Part shown: positions 52,951-62,676 of the stretch, in pieces | Numbering within the stretch: the stretch's first letter is position 1 | Layout: each line of letters begins with the position of its first letter | Notes under the pieces: model-generated | Seen by the model: only the letters and a program-made list of their open reading frames with translations | What the model was told of the DNA's origin: nothing | Databases searched by the model: none | DNA from: Bacteroidota bacterium | GTDB taxonomy: Bacteria; Bacteroidota; Bacteroidia; AKYH767-A; 2013-40CM-41-45 | DNA length: 64,000 nt | Reading direction: 5' to 3' | Assembly (NCBI GenBank): GCA_016711505.1 | Contig: JADJSV010000002.1 | Coordinates: 62,001-126,000 of the forward strand | Translations under genes and position numbers: made by a program

Positions 52951-54417
52951 CTATTCTCCTATCAAAGTCGCCGGCGTACAATCCACAATCGTCACCTCGA
53001 CATAATCTCCGGGTTGATGATTTTTGCGTGGAAGGATGACAACTTTATTCTCAGAATTTCTTCCTGATAAATGTTCTTTCGAACGTTTGGAGAAATTTTC
53101 TACCAGCACAATACTTTTTTTGCCGATATCTTTTTTATTGCTTTCGTGAGAAAGTCTGCTTTGTAATTCAATGATCTCTGTTAAGCGCCGTGACTTAATT
53201 GATTCGTCGATGTCATCCGGATATTTTCTTGCGGCCAATGTTCCAGGACGTTCGGAGTATTTGAACATATAAGAAAAATCGAATTGCGACCATTCCATCA
53301 GACTTAATGTTTCCTGATGTTCTTCTTCTGTCTCCGAACAGAAACCTGTGATGATATCAGTCGATAATCCTGCGCCTGGTAATATTCTCCTTATAGCTTC
53401 AATGCGATCCATGTATTGTTCGCGTGTATATCCGCGATTCATTTTATCAAGCACTCTTGAATTTCCCGATTGAACCGGCAAGTGAACATATTTGCAAATG
53501 TTATCATATTTTGCCATAACATGCAAGACAGCATCTGTCATGTCACGCGGATTGCTTGTAGAAAAACGAACGCGTAAGCCACTGTTCGCCTGAGCAACTT
53601 TTTCCATCAGATCGGCAAACGTTGTAAATCCTTTTTGTTCTTCTTCAGGTAATTTATGATCCATTGCTAATTTTACAACTTCAGGATCAAGATCTTTTTT
53701 CTGTCCGCCGCCCCAGAACAAATACGAATCGACATTTTGTCCAAGCAACGTTACTTCACGATAGCCCGCTTCGTACATTTGCTTCGCTTCATTGACAATC
53801 GATTCCGGGTCACGACTACGTTCACGTCCGCGGGTAAATGGAACAACACAGAACGAACACATATTATCACAACCGCGCGTGATGGAAATAAATCCGTTGA
53901 TGCCATTACTTCCCAATCGAACCGGACTGATCTCTGCATAGGTTTCTTCGCGTGAAAGAAGAACGTTGACAGCCTTTTGCCCCGACTCAGCAGTAGCAAG
54001 TAAGTTAGGAAGATCACGGTATGAATCCGGACCGACCACGATATCGACCAGTTTCTCTTTTTCAAGAAGTTGATCTTTTAATCGTTCAGCCATGCAACCA
54101 AGCACACCGACGATTAGTTCATCATTCCGTTTTTTATTTTTTTTGATCTCGCGCAAACGAGCCCATACTCTTAATTCAGCATTATCGCGGATGGCGCAAG
54201 TGTTCAGGAAGATGACATTTGCTTCTTCGATTACCTTAGTAGTTTCATAACCCATTCCGGTCATGATGGAAGCTACGATCTCGCTGTCCGAGAAATTCAT
54301 CGCACATCCATAACTTTCCAGGTACATTTTCTTTCCATTAGGAATCACCGGAACTTCAGCCATAACAGCCTCGCCCTGACGGTCCTCATCGATCACTTTT
54401 ATTCCTTCCAGATGCAT
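52951..54417 (-). CDS. miaB: tRNA (N6-isopentenyl adenosine37-C2)-methylthiotransferase MiaB
   Basis: MiaB adds the 2-methylthio group to i6A37 of tRNAs using two [4Fe-4S] clusters. The 488-residue protein has the auxiliary-cluster cysteines C38 (YGCAMNFSDSE), C74 (NTCAIRDNAE) and C108 (LGCMAERL) and the radical SAM cysteines C183, C187 and C190 (RGCDNMCSFC). A TRAM domain closes the protein (KSIVLVENFSKRSKEHLSG to ATLIGE). The N-terminal 25 residues before the first domain are longer than in E. coli but common in Bacteroidota. Confidence 0.97.
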   Translation of the reverse strand: MHLEGIKVIDEDRQGEAVMAEVPVIPNGKKMYLESYGCAMNFSDSEIVASIMTGMGYETTKVIEEANVIFLNTCAIRDNAELRVWARLREIKKNKKRNDELIVGVLGCMAERLKDQLLEKEKLVDIVVGPDSYRDLPNLLATAESGQKAVNVLLSREETYAEISPVRLGSNGINGFISITRGCDNMCSFCVVPFTRGRERSRDPESIVNEAKQMYEAGYREVTLLGQNVDSYLFWGGGQKKDLDPEVVKLAMDHKLPEEEQKGFTTFADLMEKVAQANSGLRVRFSTSNPRDMTDAVLHVMAKYDNICKYVHLPVQSGNSRVLDKMNRGYTREQYMDRIEAIRRILPGAGLSTDIITGFCSETEEEHQETLSLMEWSQFDFSYMFKYSERPGTLAARKYPDDIDESIKSRRLTEIIELQSRLSHESNKKDIGKKSIVLVENFSKRSKEHLSGRNSENKVVILPRKNHQPGDYVEVTIVDCTPATLIGE

Positions 54418-54722
54418 ATTTCAAAAATTGGAATGCAAATATAGGCTATAAAACGGAGGGTGACAAGTTGGCAGAAGGTTAAATTTAGGGCTTTTCGGAA
54501 GACAATCCAATTAGGCTGTCCGGATCAGAATTCAAAAGTCGAAAAACGAGGAAAATTGGAAGGACAGGGGATAAAAGGTCAAATTCGATAATTGCAATTA
54601 AAATTGAATACAGGAAATTTGATTCAATTATTTTCCGGAAAATTATTTTTAAAGCAATCCATTTATTAAGTGACCAAAGTTCTTTCATTGATTTTTTTAT
54701 ATTTGAAAAAAATCTGAAAAAC
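54418..54722. other. 305-bp intergenic region between divergent genes
   Basis: The region separates miaB (-) from a secreted protein gene (+). I see one likely signal, a perfect -7 element TATATTTG at 54698-54705 pointing to the plus-strand gene with a start site about 10 bases before its ATG; the matching -33 TTG is absent at the usual distance. A minus-strand frame of 79 codons is present, but its low-complexity Phe/Ile/Lys sequence looks like chance. Confidence 0.45.
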
Positions 54723-56216
54723 ATGAAAAATAAATTTTATTTCTTAGTCATTTTGTTTGTTTCACTTTTTTTCAAAAGCTTTTCACAAGGATATGAAATT
54801 GGAGAACGAATTGGTTCTAAAGAAACAACTCAAATAATTATGATAGGGAGCGATGAAGAAAATTTTTATACAATAAAATTAGAGCAGGAGAGTAAAAAGC
54901 AGAAATCAGGGAGTTTAGAAGCTTATTCACTTGACGACATGAAAAAAGTTTATTCAATTGGATTTGGTTCTGATCAACTTGATGAAAATTTAGAATCAAT
55001 CGTTGGATTCTATATCAGTAAAGTAGGTATAGTTTGTGCATATACCCGGATAACTAAGTCACCCAAAAGTTTTTCGCTTATGTTTGGAGTTATGAGCTTT
55101 GATGGCAAATCCGGCTGGGAAAGTAAACCGGTAATTGAAATCATGAATGAAGGTTCGTCAGATAATTATTATTTTGTTATCAAACAAAGAGATGACTTAT
55201 CGTTTATCTGTTATTCAAGGAAACAAATGAGTCAAACTAACTATTATTTTAATTTAGTTCCTGTCGCATATTTGAATCCTCAACTTGAAGAAAAATTTAA
55301 TAAGGTCTGTACATTGGAATGCACAAGAGCAGTAGTGAACGATATTTATCTCAGTAAATCAAACATGATCTATTTGTTTTATTCGGAGCATCTGATGAAA
55401 TCACCTACTTTTATTCCTAAAGTTCTTACTATAAATAGTAGTACAGGTGAAATTAGAAATAAGGAAATTTGGGATTATGACAAAGCTTTGAGAACTAAAA
55501 ATTATACTTTACTTTATAAAGACAAGGTTGCTTTTGCAGACGAAGAGAATGGAAATGTCATCGCATGTATTCCTTTTTATTGGAATAAAGTCAAAGATGA
55601 AGATAAGGAAGGATTTGCACTAATTAAGTTTGACAGTAATGGATTTCTTATTGAAAAAAAATCAATAACATGGGATGAAAAAATTCTATCAAAGGATGCT
55701 TATGGAAAATTGTTCGATATAAAATCAATTGTTCCTCTAGGTGAAAATAAATATTCTATAAATATGTGTTCTGTGTATACTTATTCTAATGGTTACACTT
55801 CCTCAACGATCAATTATAATTTTGTAAATTCTGTTATTGAAAATGAAAAGTTTCTGAGTACAAATCATATTTCAAGATATGTAGAAACGGGAGATAATGC
55901 TAAAGACTATAATTTTCAATTTATGTACCAGAAACGTGAGAAAACATTTTATCTTTATAATCAAATGGTAAAATATTTGAAAAATGATGAAAGTACCCGC
56001 ACCTCAGACTTTTGGACAGAAGTTCGTGCAGCAGGTTGTTTATTTGACGGAAACGGTTATCAGACGCAAAAAGATTTGAATATTGTAATAGACAACCACA
56101 AAGACTGTCAGATACAACCAACTCAATCAGTCATGGAGGGTAAAAGTAAAGTCATAACTGTCGCCAGGGCTGGTGACTTTTTATACTTTGTGAAAATTAA
56201 TCTTGATGTGATTTAA
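54723..56216 (+). CDS. secreted protein of unknown function
   Basis: This 497-residue protein starts with a signal peptide (MKNKFYFLVILFVSLFFKSF, then SQ). The body alternates short strands with reporter-like sequence: FYTIKLEQESKKQKSGSLEA, SKVGIVCAYTRITK, KSGWESKPVIEI, EENGNVIACIPFYWNK, and FDSNGFLIEKKSITWDEK. It resembles the propeller-like Bacteroidota proteins annotated as hypothetical. There is no sorting domain, lipobox or membrane segment, so it is probably periplasmic. It is transcribed alone between divergent and convergent neighbours. Confidence 0.72.
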   Translation: MKNKFYFLVILFVSLFFKSFSQGYEIGERIGSKETTQIIMIGSDEENFYTIKLEQESKKQKSGSLEAYSLDDMKKVYSIGFGSDQLDENLESIVGFYISKVGIVCAYTRITKSPKSFSLMFGVMSFDGKSGWESKPVIEIMNEGSSDNYYFVIKQRDDLSFICYSRKQMSQTNYYFNLVPVAYLNPQLEEKFNKVCTLECTRAVVNDIYLSKSNMIYLFYSEHLMKSPTFIPKVLTINSSTGEIRNKEIWDYDKALRTKNYTLLYKDKVAFADEENGNVIACIPFYWNKVKDEDKEGFALIKFDSNGFLIEKKSITWDEKILSKDAYGKLFDIKSIVPLGENKYSINMCSVYTYSNGYTSSTINYNFVNSVIENEKFLSTNHISRYVETGDNAKDYNFQFMYQKREKTFYLYNQMVKYLKNDESTRTSDFWTEVRAAGCLFDGNGYQTQKDLNIVIDNHKDCQIQPTQSVMEGKSKVITVARAGDFLYFVKINLDVI

Positions 56217-56248
56217 AGTTATTAAACAGCATGATAAATTCACAAGAA

Positions 56249-56291
56249 TCTCTGCGTACTTTCTGAGGATTTCTGCGAAACTCTGCGGAAA
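56249..56291. repeat. single arm of the CGCAGA-type repeat
   Basis: TCTGCGTAC, TTTCTGAGG, ATTTCTGCG and AAACTCTGCGG follow in 9-11 base steps. Read on the minus strand they are CGCAGA units like those of the inverted repeat at 46491-46634. It sits between two converging genes. Confidence 0.55.
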
Positions 56292-56314
56292 TAATTTTAA
56301 CGAAAATAAATCTT

Positions 56315-57394
56315 TCACCCAAACAAATCCAACTGCCCATTCCTCGCCGGTCTTTTAAACAATGAAAAATCATATTCAGGAAAACTCCGCCCCGAGAAAA
56401 ACCGCTTCACAGAATTTTTAAATAACTGATGAATACTTTCTGCTTCAACTCCATCACCTTTCATTCTTCTTCCAAAGTGCGAGTCATTCAGATTTCCGCC
56501 ATGTGCTGCACGGATTTTATTCAATACTTTCTCAGCTTTGTCAGGATATGCTTTGTGGATCCAGTCGGTGAAGATTTCTCCTATATCACCATTGAGTCGT
56601 ACCATCGTCATTCCGGCACGTAACGCACCTGCGTCTGCAGCAGCTTCAACAATTGCCGGGATCTCATGACTGTTTAGTCCGGGAATAATAGGAGCAACCA
56701 GAACACCCGCAGGAATTCCATTAGCATTCAAAGTCCGCACAACTTCCAGCCGGTTTTTTGCAGTGGCAGTTCGCGGTTCAAGATTCAATCGCAGATCTTC
56801 ATCGAGTGAGGTAATACTGATCATCACATGCACCAGATTTAATTCAGCAAGTTGTTTCAACAGATCCATATCGCGTAAAATAAGTTTATTCTTCGTGATC
56901 ATCCCAACCGGATTACGAAACTTCAGTGCAACTTCCAGAAGTTGTCGTGTGATCTTAAATTTCCGTTCAGCAGGCTGATAACAATCCGTATTTCCCGACA
57001 ACATGATAGGAGCAGGCTGCCAGCTTTTTTTCATCAACTCTGCTTCAAGTAATTTCGGCGCTTCCGGTTTGATCAGAATTTTTGTTTCAAAATCAATACC
57101 CGGACTCAAGCCCCAGTATGCATGCGTGTTTCTTGCATAACAATAGATACATCCATGCTCACAGCCTTGATATGGATTCATAGAGAAACCGAAATTCAGA
57201 TCCGGACTTTTTACTTCATTAATAATTTTCCTCGTAAACTCTTTCAGGTATTGAGTAGTCTTGTTCAACTGCAACTCTTCATCCAAGCCTTCAATGTGTT
57301 CAGTAACCAATTCATGTTTCAAAAAGCGGTTGGCAGTATTGAGCTGCGCTCCACGTCCTTTGATCATTTCGGTTCTATTGCGATCATTACTCAT
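56315..57394 (-). CDS. PA0069-family radical SAM protein (SPL-like)
   Basis: This 359-residue protein has a CxxxCxxC radical SAM cluster at C78, C82 and C85 (GCEHGCIYC), preceded by FSMNPYQ, the entry motif of the spore photoproduct lyase-like Rv2578c/PA0069 group. Further signatures are IMLSGNTDCYQPAERKFKI, RQLLEVALKFRNPVGMITKN and VLVAPIIPGLNSHEIPAIVE. The family lacks the conserved fourth cysteine region of true spore photoproduct lyase, and its reaction is unknown. It has no obvious partner nearby. Confidence 0.9.
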   Translation of the reverse strand: MSNDRNRTEMIKGRGAQLNTANRFLKHELVTEHIEGLDEELQLNKTTQYLKEFTRKIINEVKSPDLNFGFSMNPYQGCEHGCIYCYARNTHAYWGLSPGIDFETKILIKPEAPKLLEAELMKKSWQPAPIMLSGNTDCYQPAERKFKITRQLLEVALKFRNPVGMITKNKLILRDMDLLKQLAELNLVHVMISITSLDEDLRLNLEPRTATAKNRLEVVRTLNANGIPAGVLVAPIIPGLNSHEIPAIVEAAADAGALRAGMTMVRLNGDIGEIFTDWIHKAYPDKAEKVLNKIRAAHGGNLNDSHFGRRMKGDGVEAESIHQLFKNSVKRFFSGRSFPEYDFSLFKRPARNGQLDLFG

Positions 57395-57540
57395 TCAAGT
57401 AATATAAAGGAAAAATCTATTCTCAATTATTAATGCAGTAAATTCAAAAGTTAAAGTTTCCTTTCAATCTATTCATGTTACATAAAAGTTCCATCATTTT
57501 CGCGGTAACGAATGTGAAATGAAAAAGAGTCCTTTGATTA

Positions 57541-57628
57541 TTTAAAAAAAGCTGTGCGCCGCGGCGTATAGTCATACCGGAGGGGAAAAGCAGGGGCTTC
57601 CGGTAGGGCGTCAGCCATTTTTTTTAAA
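57541..57628. other. GC-rich structured element in a 414-bp intergenic region
   Basis: Within the gap 57395-57808, bases 57551-57616 are about two thirds GC against an AT-rich background. The block is bounded by TTTAAAAAAAGCTG and CAGCCATTTTTTTTAAA, which pair with each other. Inside, ACCGGA (57576-57581) pairs with TCCGGT (57599-57604), and CCGCGG lies at 57559-57564. It can act as a terminator on either strand, which would serve the minus-strand T9SS gene that ends at 57809, or it may be a small structured RNA or a mobile palindromic unit. The rest of the gap shows nothing I can name. Confidence 0.5.
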
Positions 57629-57808
57629 CCAATCATTGATCATTTTGTTTCAGGTACAACAGAAAACCAGAAGCGCTCGTTTTATTTCGCGCCCCCGGGG
57701 TTTAATATGCGTTATAAAAATTTATACAATTCTCTTTTGATCTCAATTTTGAATTGAACTCAAGAATTATTTTCTGTGATTCAAACTCAAAACGAATCAA
57801 GAACTTAA

Positions 57809-60724
57809 TTAATTCAATTTTACAATCCTTGCATTTCCTCTTTGTTGGCCATCACTTGAACTAGCATAAATAAAATAGATCCCTTCTGAAATATCTGAAA
57901 TATCAATGGTAATTTTTCTCTCAGAAGTAGATATGGACTTTACGATCTGATTTTGCAGATTAACAATTCTTATCAGAGCATTTTTTCCGAAATCTTCAGG
58001 GAGTTTCAAATTAAAATACTGGCTTGAAGGATTTGGATATACAACAAGCGATCCCATTTTTAAATCGAGTGTTTGAATTCCAACAGGCAATTGATCAGTG
58101 AGTGTATTCACGGTTGTATTCGTTATTACTGGCTGATTCAGATCAAAATAAATTCCGGCCACGTTTTCAATGGTTGTGCCAACAGTACTATTGCTGAATG
58201 GCTTGATCCTGTATTTCACAAATCCGTGACTTGCCGGCTCGTTTACAAAACTATCTGCCAATAAAATGTTGTTACATCTGAATTCAACAACATTGCCATA
58301 AATATGTGTTTCGGTGGCATGACTTTGTGCAACGACACTGAAAGTTGACATGTCGAGTGATTCAGAAATTGTATCGAGTACCATTACAGTAAAGGCAGTA
58401 TCATTCCCTGTATTCTGGAATCGAATAAGATATTCAAGATAACCATTGATGAGTACATAATTTGCAGAGCCAACTCCAATCGGCTCTACACTTTTGTCAT
58501 TGGGATCGTAGGAACATCTGATCACAGATGTATTGGAATTCGTAAATGCTGCAACTTCACTTGTTCCTGAAATTGCATGAATACCAACATTGGTTATAAT
58601 TGTATCACCAGCAATAGATGGGATTACAACAGTCAGAATTATTGTAGCAGAATTATTTACTCCTAACCCTGAGTAATTCCAATACATGGTATCATTACTC
58701 AGTATATCGTAAGGCGGCACTGAGTTGATATAGGTTAAAGCAGTATCGATCACCGCATAGACCTGACCATTAACTGAAGTAGTACTGTTATTTGTATAGG
58801 TAATGGTATAGTTCATGTTTGTTCCGCAACGAGGGATACCGGGAGTTACCGTTGCATAAACACTATATTCATCGACCAATGGCTGTAATCCGAAATCGAG
58901 TAGTGAAATATCGCTTGTGTCAACTGTCAGTGAATATTGTTGTGGTGAAGTAGTGACAAACCAATTCGTGTCAGCGAACATTTCAATGGTATATTGTCCA
59001 GGGTCTACACTGAAAAAATAATTTCCATCGGCATCTGTAATTGAGATCACCGAATCCGGAAGTAATAAAACTTTCCTTCCTGGTAAAGGCGTGTCGCCTA
59101 CATTGCTGGTTCCACTTGAATCGATATCAAAAGTTACTGTTCCGGAAAGAACAGTTCCCAATATTTCAAATCCGGGTTGTAACGACCAACGGTCACCTGC
59201 ATAATTTTCTGATGTAACAGTATACCAGCCCGTATGCATATTTATTGGAATAGTAAAATCTAAAACAGCATGATTGGTATCAAGAACTGTTATGTCAGGG
59301 TGATTAACAGTAAATTGATAGTTGCCCGGCATTTGCCCTGTGAAGTCAACTTTTCTTATTCCACCTTGAGGTGTACCGCTCATGAAATAGGTATTCGATC
59401 CGGTCATAACAGCAGACAAGGTTTGTCCACGATAACCGGAATTCGGATTTACCGATAAGATCTCTCTTGGTTGTCCTCCCGAAATTTGAAGTGCTTGAGA
59501 AATCGAATAACAACCTGCACCTGATGAAACGTCAAGATCATAATTTGCATTCTCTGCATAGATAGGAATCTGAAAATCCAGCGTAGCAGAAGTTGAAGTA
59601 GCATTTATATTAGATGCTGCTATTCTGAATCCTGTATTGGTTTTTATCTCTGCTGTAACAGGTGTTGAATTAAAGATATGATCAACGCCGGAACCTGTTA
59701 TCACAGCATTCAATGTCGTTCCTGCGGAAGCACTATTAGGAGAAAATGTAAGCAGGTCAAGATCAAAACCACTGACCACTTCAAGGGAAGTTGGTAAAAG
59801 ATAGGTAGTATTCATTTCCGTTTTCAGGAAAACATCGTAAAACCCATTTCTTGTATCTGCAGGAATTGAAAAATTGACATTGGCAGTTGTGTCATTTTGT
59901 AAAGACGTGACAATCCCATCGATCACATTGCAATGCTGATCTTCGAGCTGAATTTTATTAATACCCTGAGGACTTCCTGTCATGAAAAAAGTATTTCTTG
60001 CAGTTACAACTGCAGACAAAGTTGATCCTGCAGGAGTTTGTGAAGGTGAAATTGACACAAGTTGCTTTGGATAACTTCCGGTTACATGCAATGCTGCCGG
60101 TAATAAATAACAACCATAGGAACTGCCAATAATTTCAACATCATAAAGACCGGTATCGCAATAAGCCGGTATATATGATTGGGCATGTAATGTTGAACTG
60201 TTTATTACTGATGTAGAAACAGGAGAAAAAGTTTTTCCGTTTTTTCTGAAACGAATCTGTCCTCCTGAATTTCTTACGAGGTCAAGATTCTGTCCTGTTA
60301 AAACAATATTGATGATCTGATTTTCATTCACAGTAGTTGGAGAAACAGCGTTCAATTCCACTGTTGCTCCACCGGTAATTGTAAAAGCATTTGTTAACCG
60401 CAATGCAGGTCCCGTCCAGTTTACAAGTTCAAGATCATAAATTCCATTTGGTTTGTTGGCTGGAATATTAAAATCAATTGAAATATTTTCGTTGTCGATC
60501 ACATTCATGTTAGTAGCCTGTAAAGTTCTGCATTGATTATCTTTCAGATTGATCTCACGAACTCCTTGCGGACTACTTATCTGAAAAAAAGTGTTCTGGC
60601 AGGTAATTACTGCTGATATGGTATTTCCGGCTGCTCCCGAATTTGGAGTAATAGAAGTAACAGTTTGCGCATTTGAAATTGTTAATGTAAAAAGAAGCGG
60701 TAGAAGTAAAAAATAATTTTTCAT
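57809..60724 (-). CDS. large T9SS-secreted protein with five TIG-like repeats, an SdrD-like domain and a DUF7619-type domain
   Basis: The 971-residue protein starts with a signal peptide (MKNYFLLLPLLFTLTISNAQ). Five repeats of about 100 residues follow, each opening like SITPNSGAAGNTISAVIT and closing like NGIYDLELVNW (residues about 22-525). Repeats 1, 3 and 5 share the motif NTFFxxSxPQG. Then come a carboxypeptidase-regulatory/SdrD-like domain (GTVTFDIDSSGTSNVGDTPL, about 530-620), a DUF11-like segment, and a DUF7619-type domain that begins SYDPNDKSVEPIGVG. The sorting domain starts LVVYPNPSSQYFNLKL and ends GNARIVKLN. It is probably a surface-attached adhesin. Confidence 0.87.
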   Translation of the reverse strand: MKNYFLLLPLLFTLTISNAQTVTSITPNSGAAGNTISAVITCQNTFFQISSPQGVREINLKDNQCRTLQATNMNVIDNENISIDFNIPANKPNGIYDLELVNWTGPALRLTNAFTITGGATVELNAVSPTTVNENQIINIVLTGQNLDLVRNSGGQIRFRKNGKTFSPVSTSVINSSTLHAQSYIPAYCDTGLYDVEIIGSSYGCYLLPAALHVTGSYPKQLVSISPSQTPAGSTLSAVVTARNTFFMTGSPQGINKIQLEDQHCNVIDGIVTSLQNDTTANVNFSIPADTRNGFYDVFLKTEMNTTYLLPTSLEVVSGFDLDLLTFSPNSASAGTTLNAVITGSGVDHIFNSTPVTAEIKTNTGFRIAASNINATSTSATLDFQIPIYAENANYDLDVSSGAGCYSISQALQISGGQPREILSVNPNSGYRGQTLSAVMTGSNTYFMSGTPQGGIRKVDFTGQMPGNYQFTVNHPDITVLDTNHAVLDFTIPINMHTGWYTVTSENYAGDRWSLQPGFEILGTVLSGTVTFDIDSSGTSNVGDTPLPGRKVLLLPDSVISITDADGNYFFSVDPGQYTIEMFADTNWFVTTSPQQYSLTVDTSDISLLDFGLQPLVDEYSVYATVTPGIPRCGTNMNYTITYTNNSTTSVNGQVYAVIDTALTYINSVPPYDILSNDTMYWNYSGLGVNNSATIILTVVIPSIAGDTIITNVGIHAISGTSEVAAFTNSNTSVIRCSYDPNDKSVEPIGVGSANYVLINGYLEYLIRFQNTGNDTAFTVMVLDTISESLDMSTFSVVAQSHATETHIYGNVVEFRCNNILLADSFVNEPASHGFVKYRIKPFSNSTVGTTIENVAGIYFDLNQPVITNTTVNTLTDQLPVGIQTLDLKMGSLVVYPNPSSQYFNLKLPEDFGKNALIRIVNLQNQIVKSISTSERKITIDISDISEGIYFIYASSSDGQQRGNARIVKLN

Positions 60725-60795
60725 AGCTTTGAAATTTAAGGTTAATACTTGACAATAATTTTTTTAATCACAAAATACTTATTTCTTTGCAAGCA

Positions 60796-61143
60796 ATGAA
60801 TGCAAGGGAAGACTCGGATAAATTAATGTGGGCAAAACGCTCATGGACATTTTCTGTTTTTTTCTTTTTGATTTTCCCTTTTATTTTCCTGCCATACTTG
60901 CAAGACCAGGATTTTATTCCAAAGAATATCGTACTTGCTGTAAATGTAATTCTAATTTCAATAATTCTGCTTTTTAAAAAAAAGAAAAATTTTATTTTCA
61001 AAACGCAGGCAACGTTTCTTATTCTTTCCGTAATCTTCTTAATGTCAACTCTGCTTTCTGTTAGCAGAGTTTTAAATTTCGATGAAGCGTTGAGTGCATT
61101 TCTAATAAATGCTTCACCTTTTTGTTGTTATTTGTTCTGCTAA
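60796..61143 (+). CDS. N-terminal fragment of a Wzy/O-antigen ligase-like protein (frameshifted)
   Basis: This 115-residue piece carries the first membrane helices of the ligase whose main part lies in the next frame: WTFSVFFFLIFPFIFLPYL, NIVLAVNVILISIILLF and ATFLILSVIFLMSTLLS, followed by SVSRVLNFDEALSAFLINAS, typical of the first loop of O-antigen ligases. It stops after PFCCYLFC. Adding one T to the five-T run at 61119-61123 changes the end to PFLLLFVLLTEKT and joins the downstream frame without a gap. The ATG at 60796 is preferred to a TTG three codons upstream. Confidence 0.75.
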   Translation: MNAREDSDKLMWAKRSWTFSVFFFLIFPFIFLPYLQDQDFIPKNIVLAVNVILISIILLFKKKKNFIFKTQATFLILSVIFLMSTLLSVSRVLNFDEALSAFLINASPFCCYLFC

Positions 61144-62666
61144 CTGAAAAGACCTTGATTGACATTCATAAATTTTCTTTACTATCATGTATTACAATTC
61201 TTGTCATAACAGTCATTGTGTTACTGCAAATACTATTTGCTTATATCTCTGATGAAAATTTTGTAATCAATTATGCAATTCGCGCAACATTAAGTAATAA
61301 GAATTTCGTTTCGGAATCGTTGGTGATGCTTTTGCCTTTTGCACTGTCCGGAACAGTCGTTTTGAATTCCGGAAAGAAAAAACTCGCCATTGCAGCATCA
61401 ATTGTGGCAGTGATTATGATCGTAGTGCTGCAAACTGTCAGTGCATGGTTAGCATTGATTGTATTAGGCGCTATTCTATTAATTGGATTCAGAAAGTTGT
61501 ATTCAAAGAACAAAACTGTTCTGAGAATGACAAATCGAAAATTACTTTCCGGTATTTCTCTTTTGATTCTTGGGTTTATTCTGGTACTAACTACAGGCTT
61601 TTTAAATCCCTTAAAAACAAAATTGACGTCTGCATCTAATTATATTACATCTGATTTCAGTGAACTAATTCAAAATGACGATTCCACAAATGTCAATAGT
61701 GTTTTTGAAAGATTATTATTATGGAGAAATTCATTTAAGTTAAGTGAGGAAAATCCTTTAACAGGAATAGGTCTTTCGAACTGGCGAATGATGTATCCGA
61801 AATATGGAATTGGCGGAGCTTATCATCTTAATGCAGGGGTCATGCATTTTGAACATCCGCATAATGAATTTCTGCTCTTATTATCTGAGACAGGTATATT
61901 ATCACTACTGACTTTTAGCGCATTAATTGTTTACATACTTCTTGTCGCAAGGAAAAATTTCAAAGATCCGGAAAACGGAAAAATTTTGTATTTAATGTTT
62001 AGTGGAATTGTTTGCATTCTGATTCTTTCATTCTTTGGTTACCCATTGCATCGGCCCTTTACAGTTTCGTTATTGATATTAATGTTTGGAATTATACTCA
62101 GTTTAAATAAAGATGTAAAAGTTGTTAATCTGACACGTCTTCCGGTACTTATAGTATTGGTTTTATCTTTGATCAATTTTCGTGTTCTGATAGCCAGAGA
62201 ATCCGGAGCGGCTCACATGTCAAAAGCATTGCATGAACAATCTAAAGGACGATTTCCAAATATGCTTAAGGAATTGAGAATGATCGATACAGATTATTAC
62301 TCGATTGATAATACCGGAACTCCTGTAAACTGGTACAAAGGCTTTGCTCATCACTATAGTGGAATGGATAGCTCCCTTTATTATTTTGAACTTGCAGAAC
62401 ATCAGAATCCGTTTCATATTCAAGTCTTAAGTGATATAGGTGCATCGTTTGAAAACAATGGTGAGCATGGAAAAGCGATTGAGTATTTTTTACGGGTATT
62501 GAAAATTACTCCGGGGTTTGATGATGCAAGATTGAATCTTGCAGTTGCATATTTCAATTCCGGTAAAGTAGAAGATGCACTCAGGAATATTAATCTGGTC
62601 CGTAGGAATTCCGATTATAAGGACAAAGTCTTAGAAGCTATTTTGAATTCAAATCAACGTAAATAA
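61122..62666 (+). CDS. O-antigen ligase/Wzy-like polymerase with C-terminal TPR
   Basis: This 514-codon frame holds most of a Wzy_C-type membrane protein that joins or ligates surface polysaccharide units. It has about nine further membrane helices. The catalytic-loop signature is GLSNWRMMYPKYGIGGAYHL with FEHPHNEFLLLLSETGILSL. After the last helix a TPR-like tail appears (SSLYYFELAEHQNPFHIQVL, KAIEYFLRVLKITPGF, NLAVAYFNSGKVEDALRNIN), as seen in many Bacteroidota members. The first codons overlap the preceding fragment in another frame, so the whole gene should run from 60796 to 62666 with one base missing. A Wzz-like gene follows after 10 bp. Confidence 0.85.
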   Translation: MLLFVLLTEKTLIDIHKFSLLSCITILVITVIVLLQILFAYISDENFVINYAIRATLSNKNFVSESLVMLLPFALSGTVVLNSGKKKLAIAASIVAVIMIVVLQTVSAWLALIVLGAILLIGFRKLYSKNKTVLRMTNRKLLSGISLLILGFILVLTTGFLNPLKTKLTSASNYITSDFSELIQNDDSTNVNSVFERLLLWRNSFKLSEENPLTGIGLSNWRMMYPKYGIGGAYHLNAGVMHFEHPHNEFLLLLSETGILSLLTFSALIVYILLVARKNFKDPENGKILYLMFSGIVCILILSFFGYPLHRPFTVSLLILMFGIILSLNKDVKVVNLTRLPVLIVLVLSLINFRVLIARESGAAHMSKALHEQSKGRFPNMLKELRMIDTDYYSIDNTGTPVNWYKGFAHHYSGMDSSLYYFELAEHQNPFHIQVLSDIGASFENNGEHGKAIEYFLRVLKITPGFDDARLNLAVAYFNSGKVEDALRNINLVRRNSDYKDKVLEAILNSNQRK

Positions 62667-62676
62667 TTTTTTAAAT

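Noticed and set aside
54485..54724. 79-codon minus-strand frame after miaB
   Set aside because: It has Phe/Ile/Lys-rich low-complexity translation and covers the likely promoter of the plus-strand gene.
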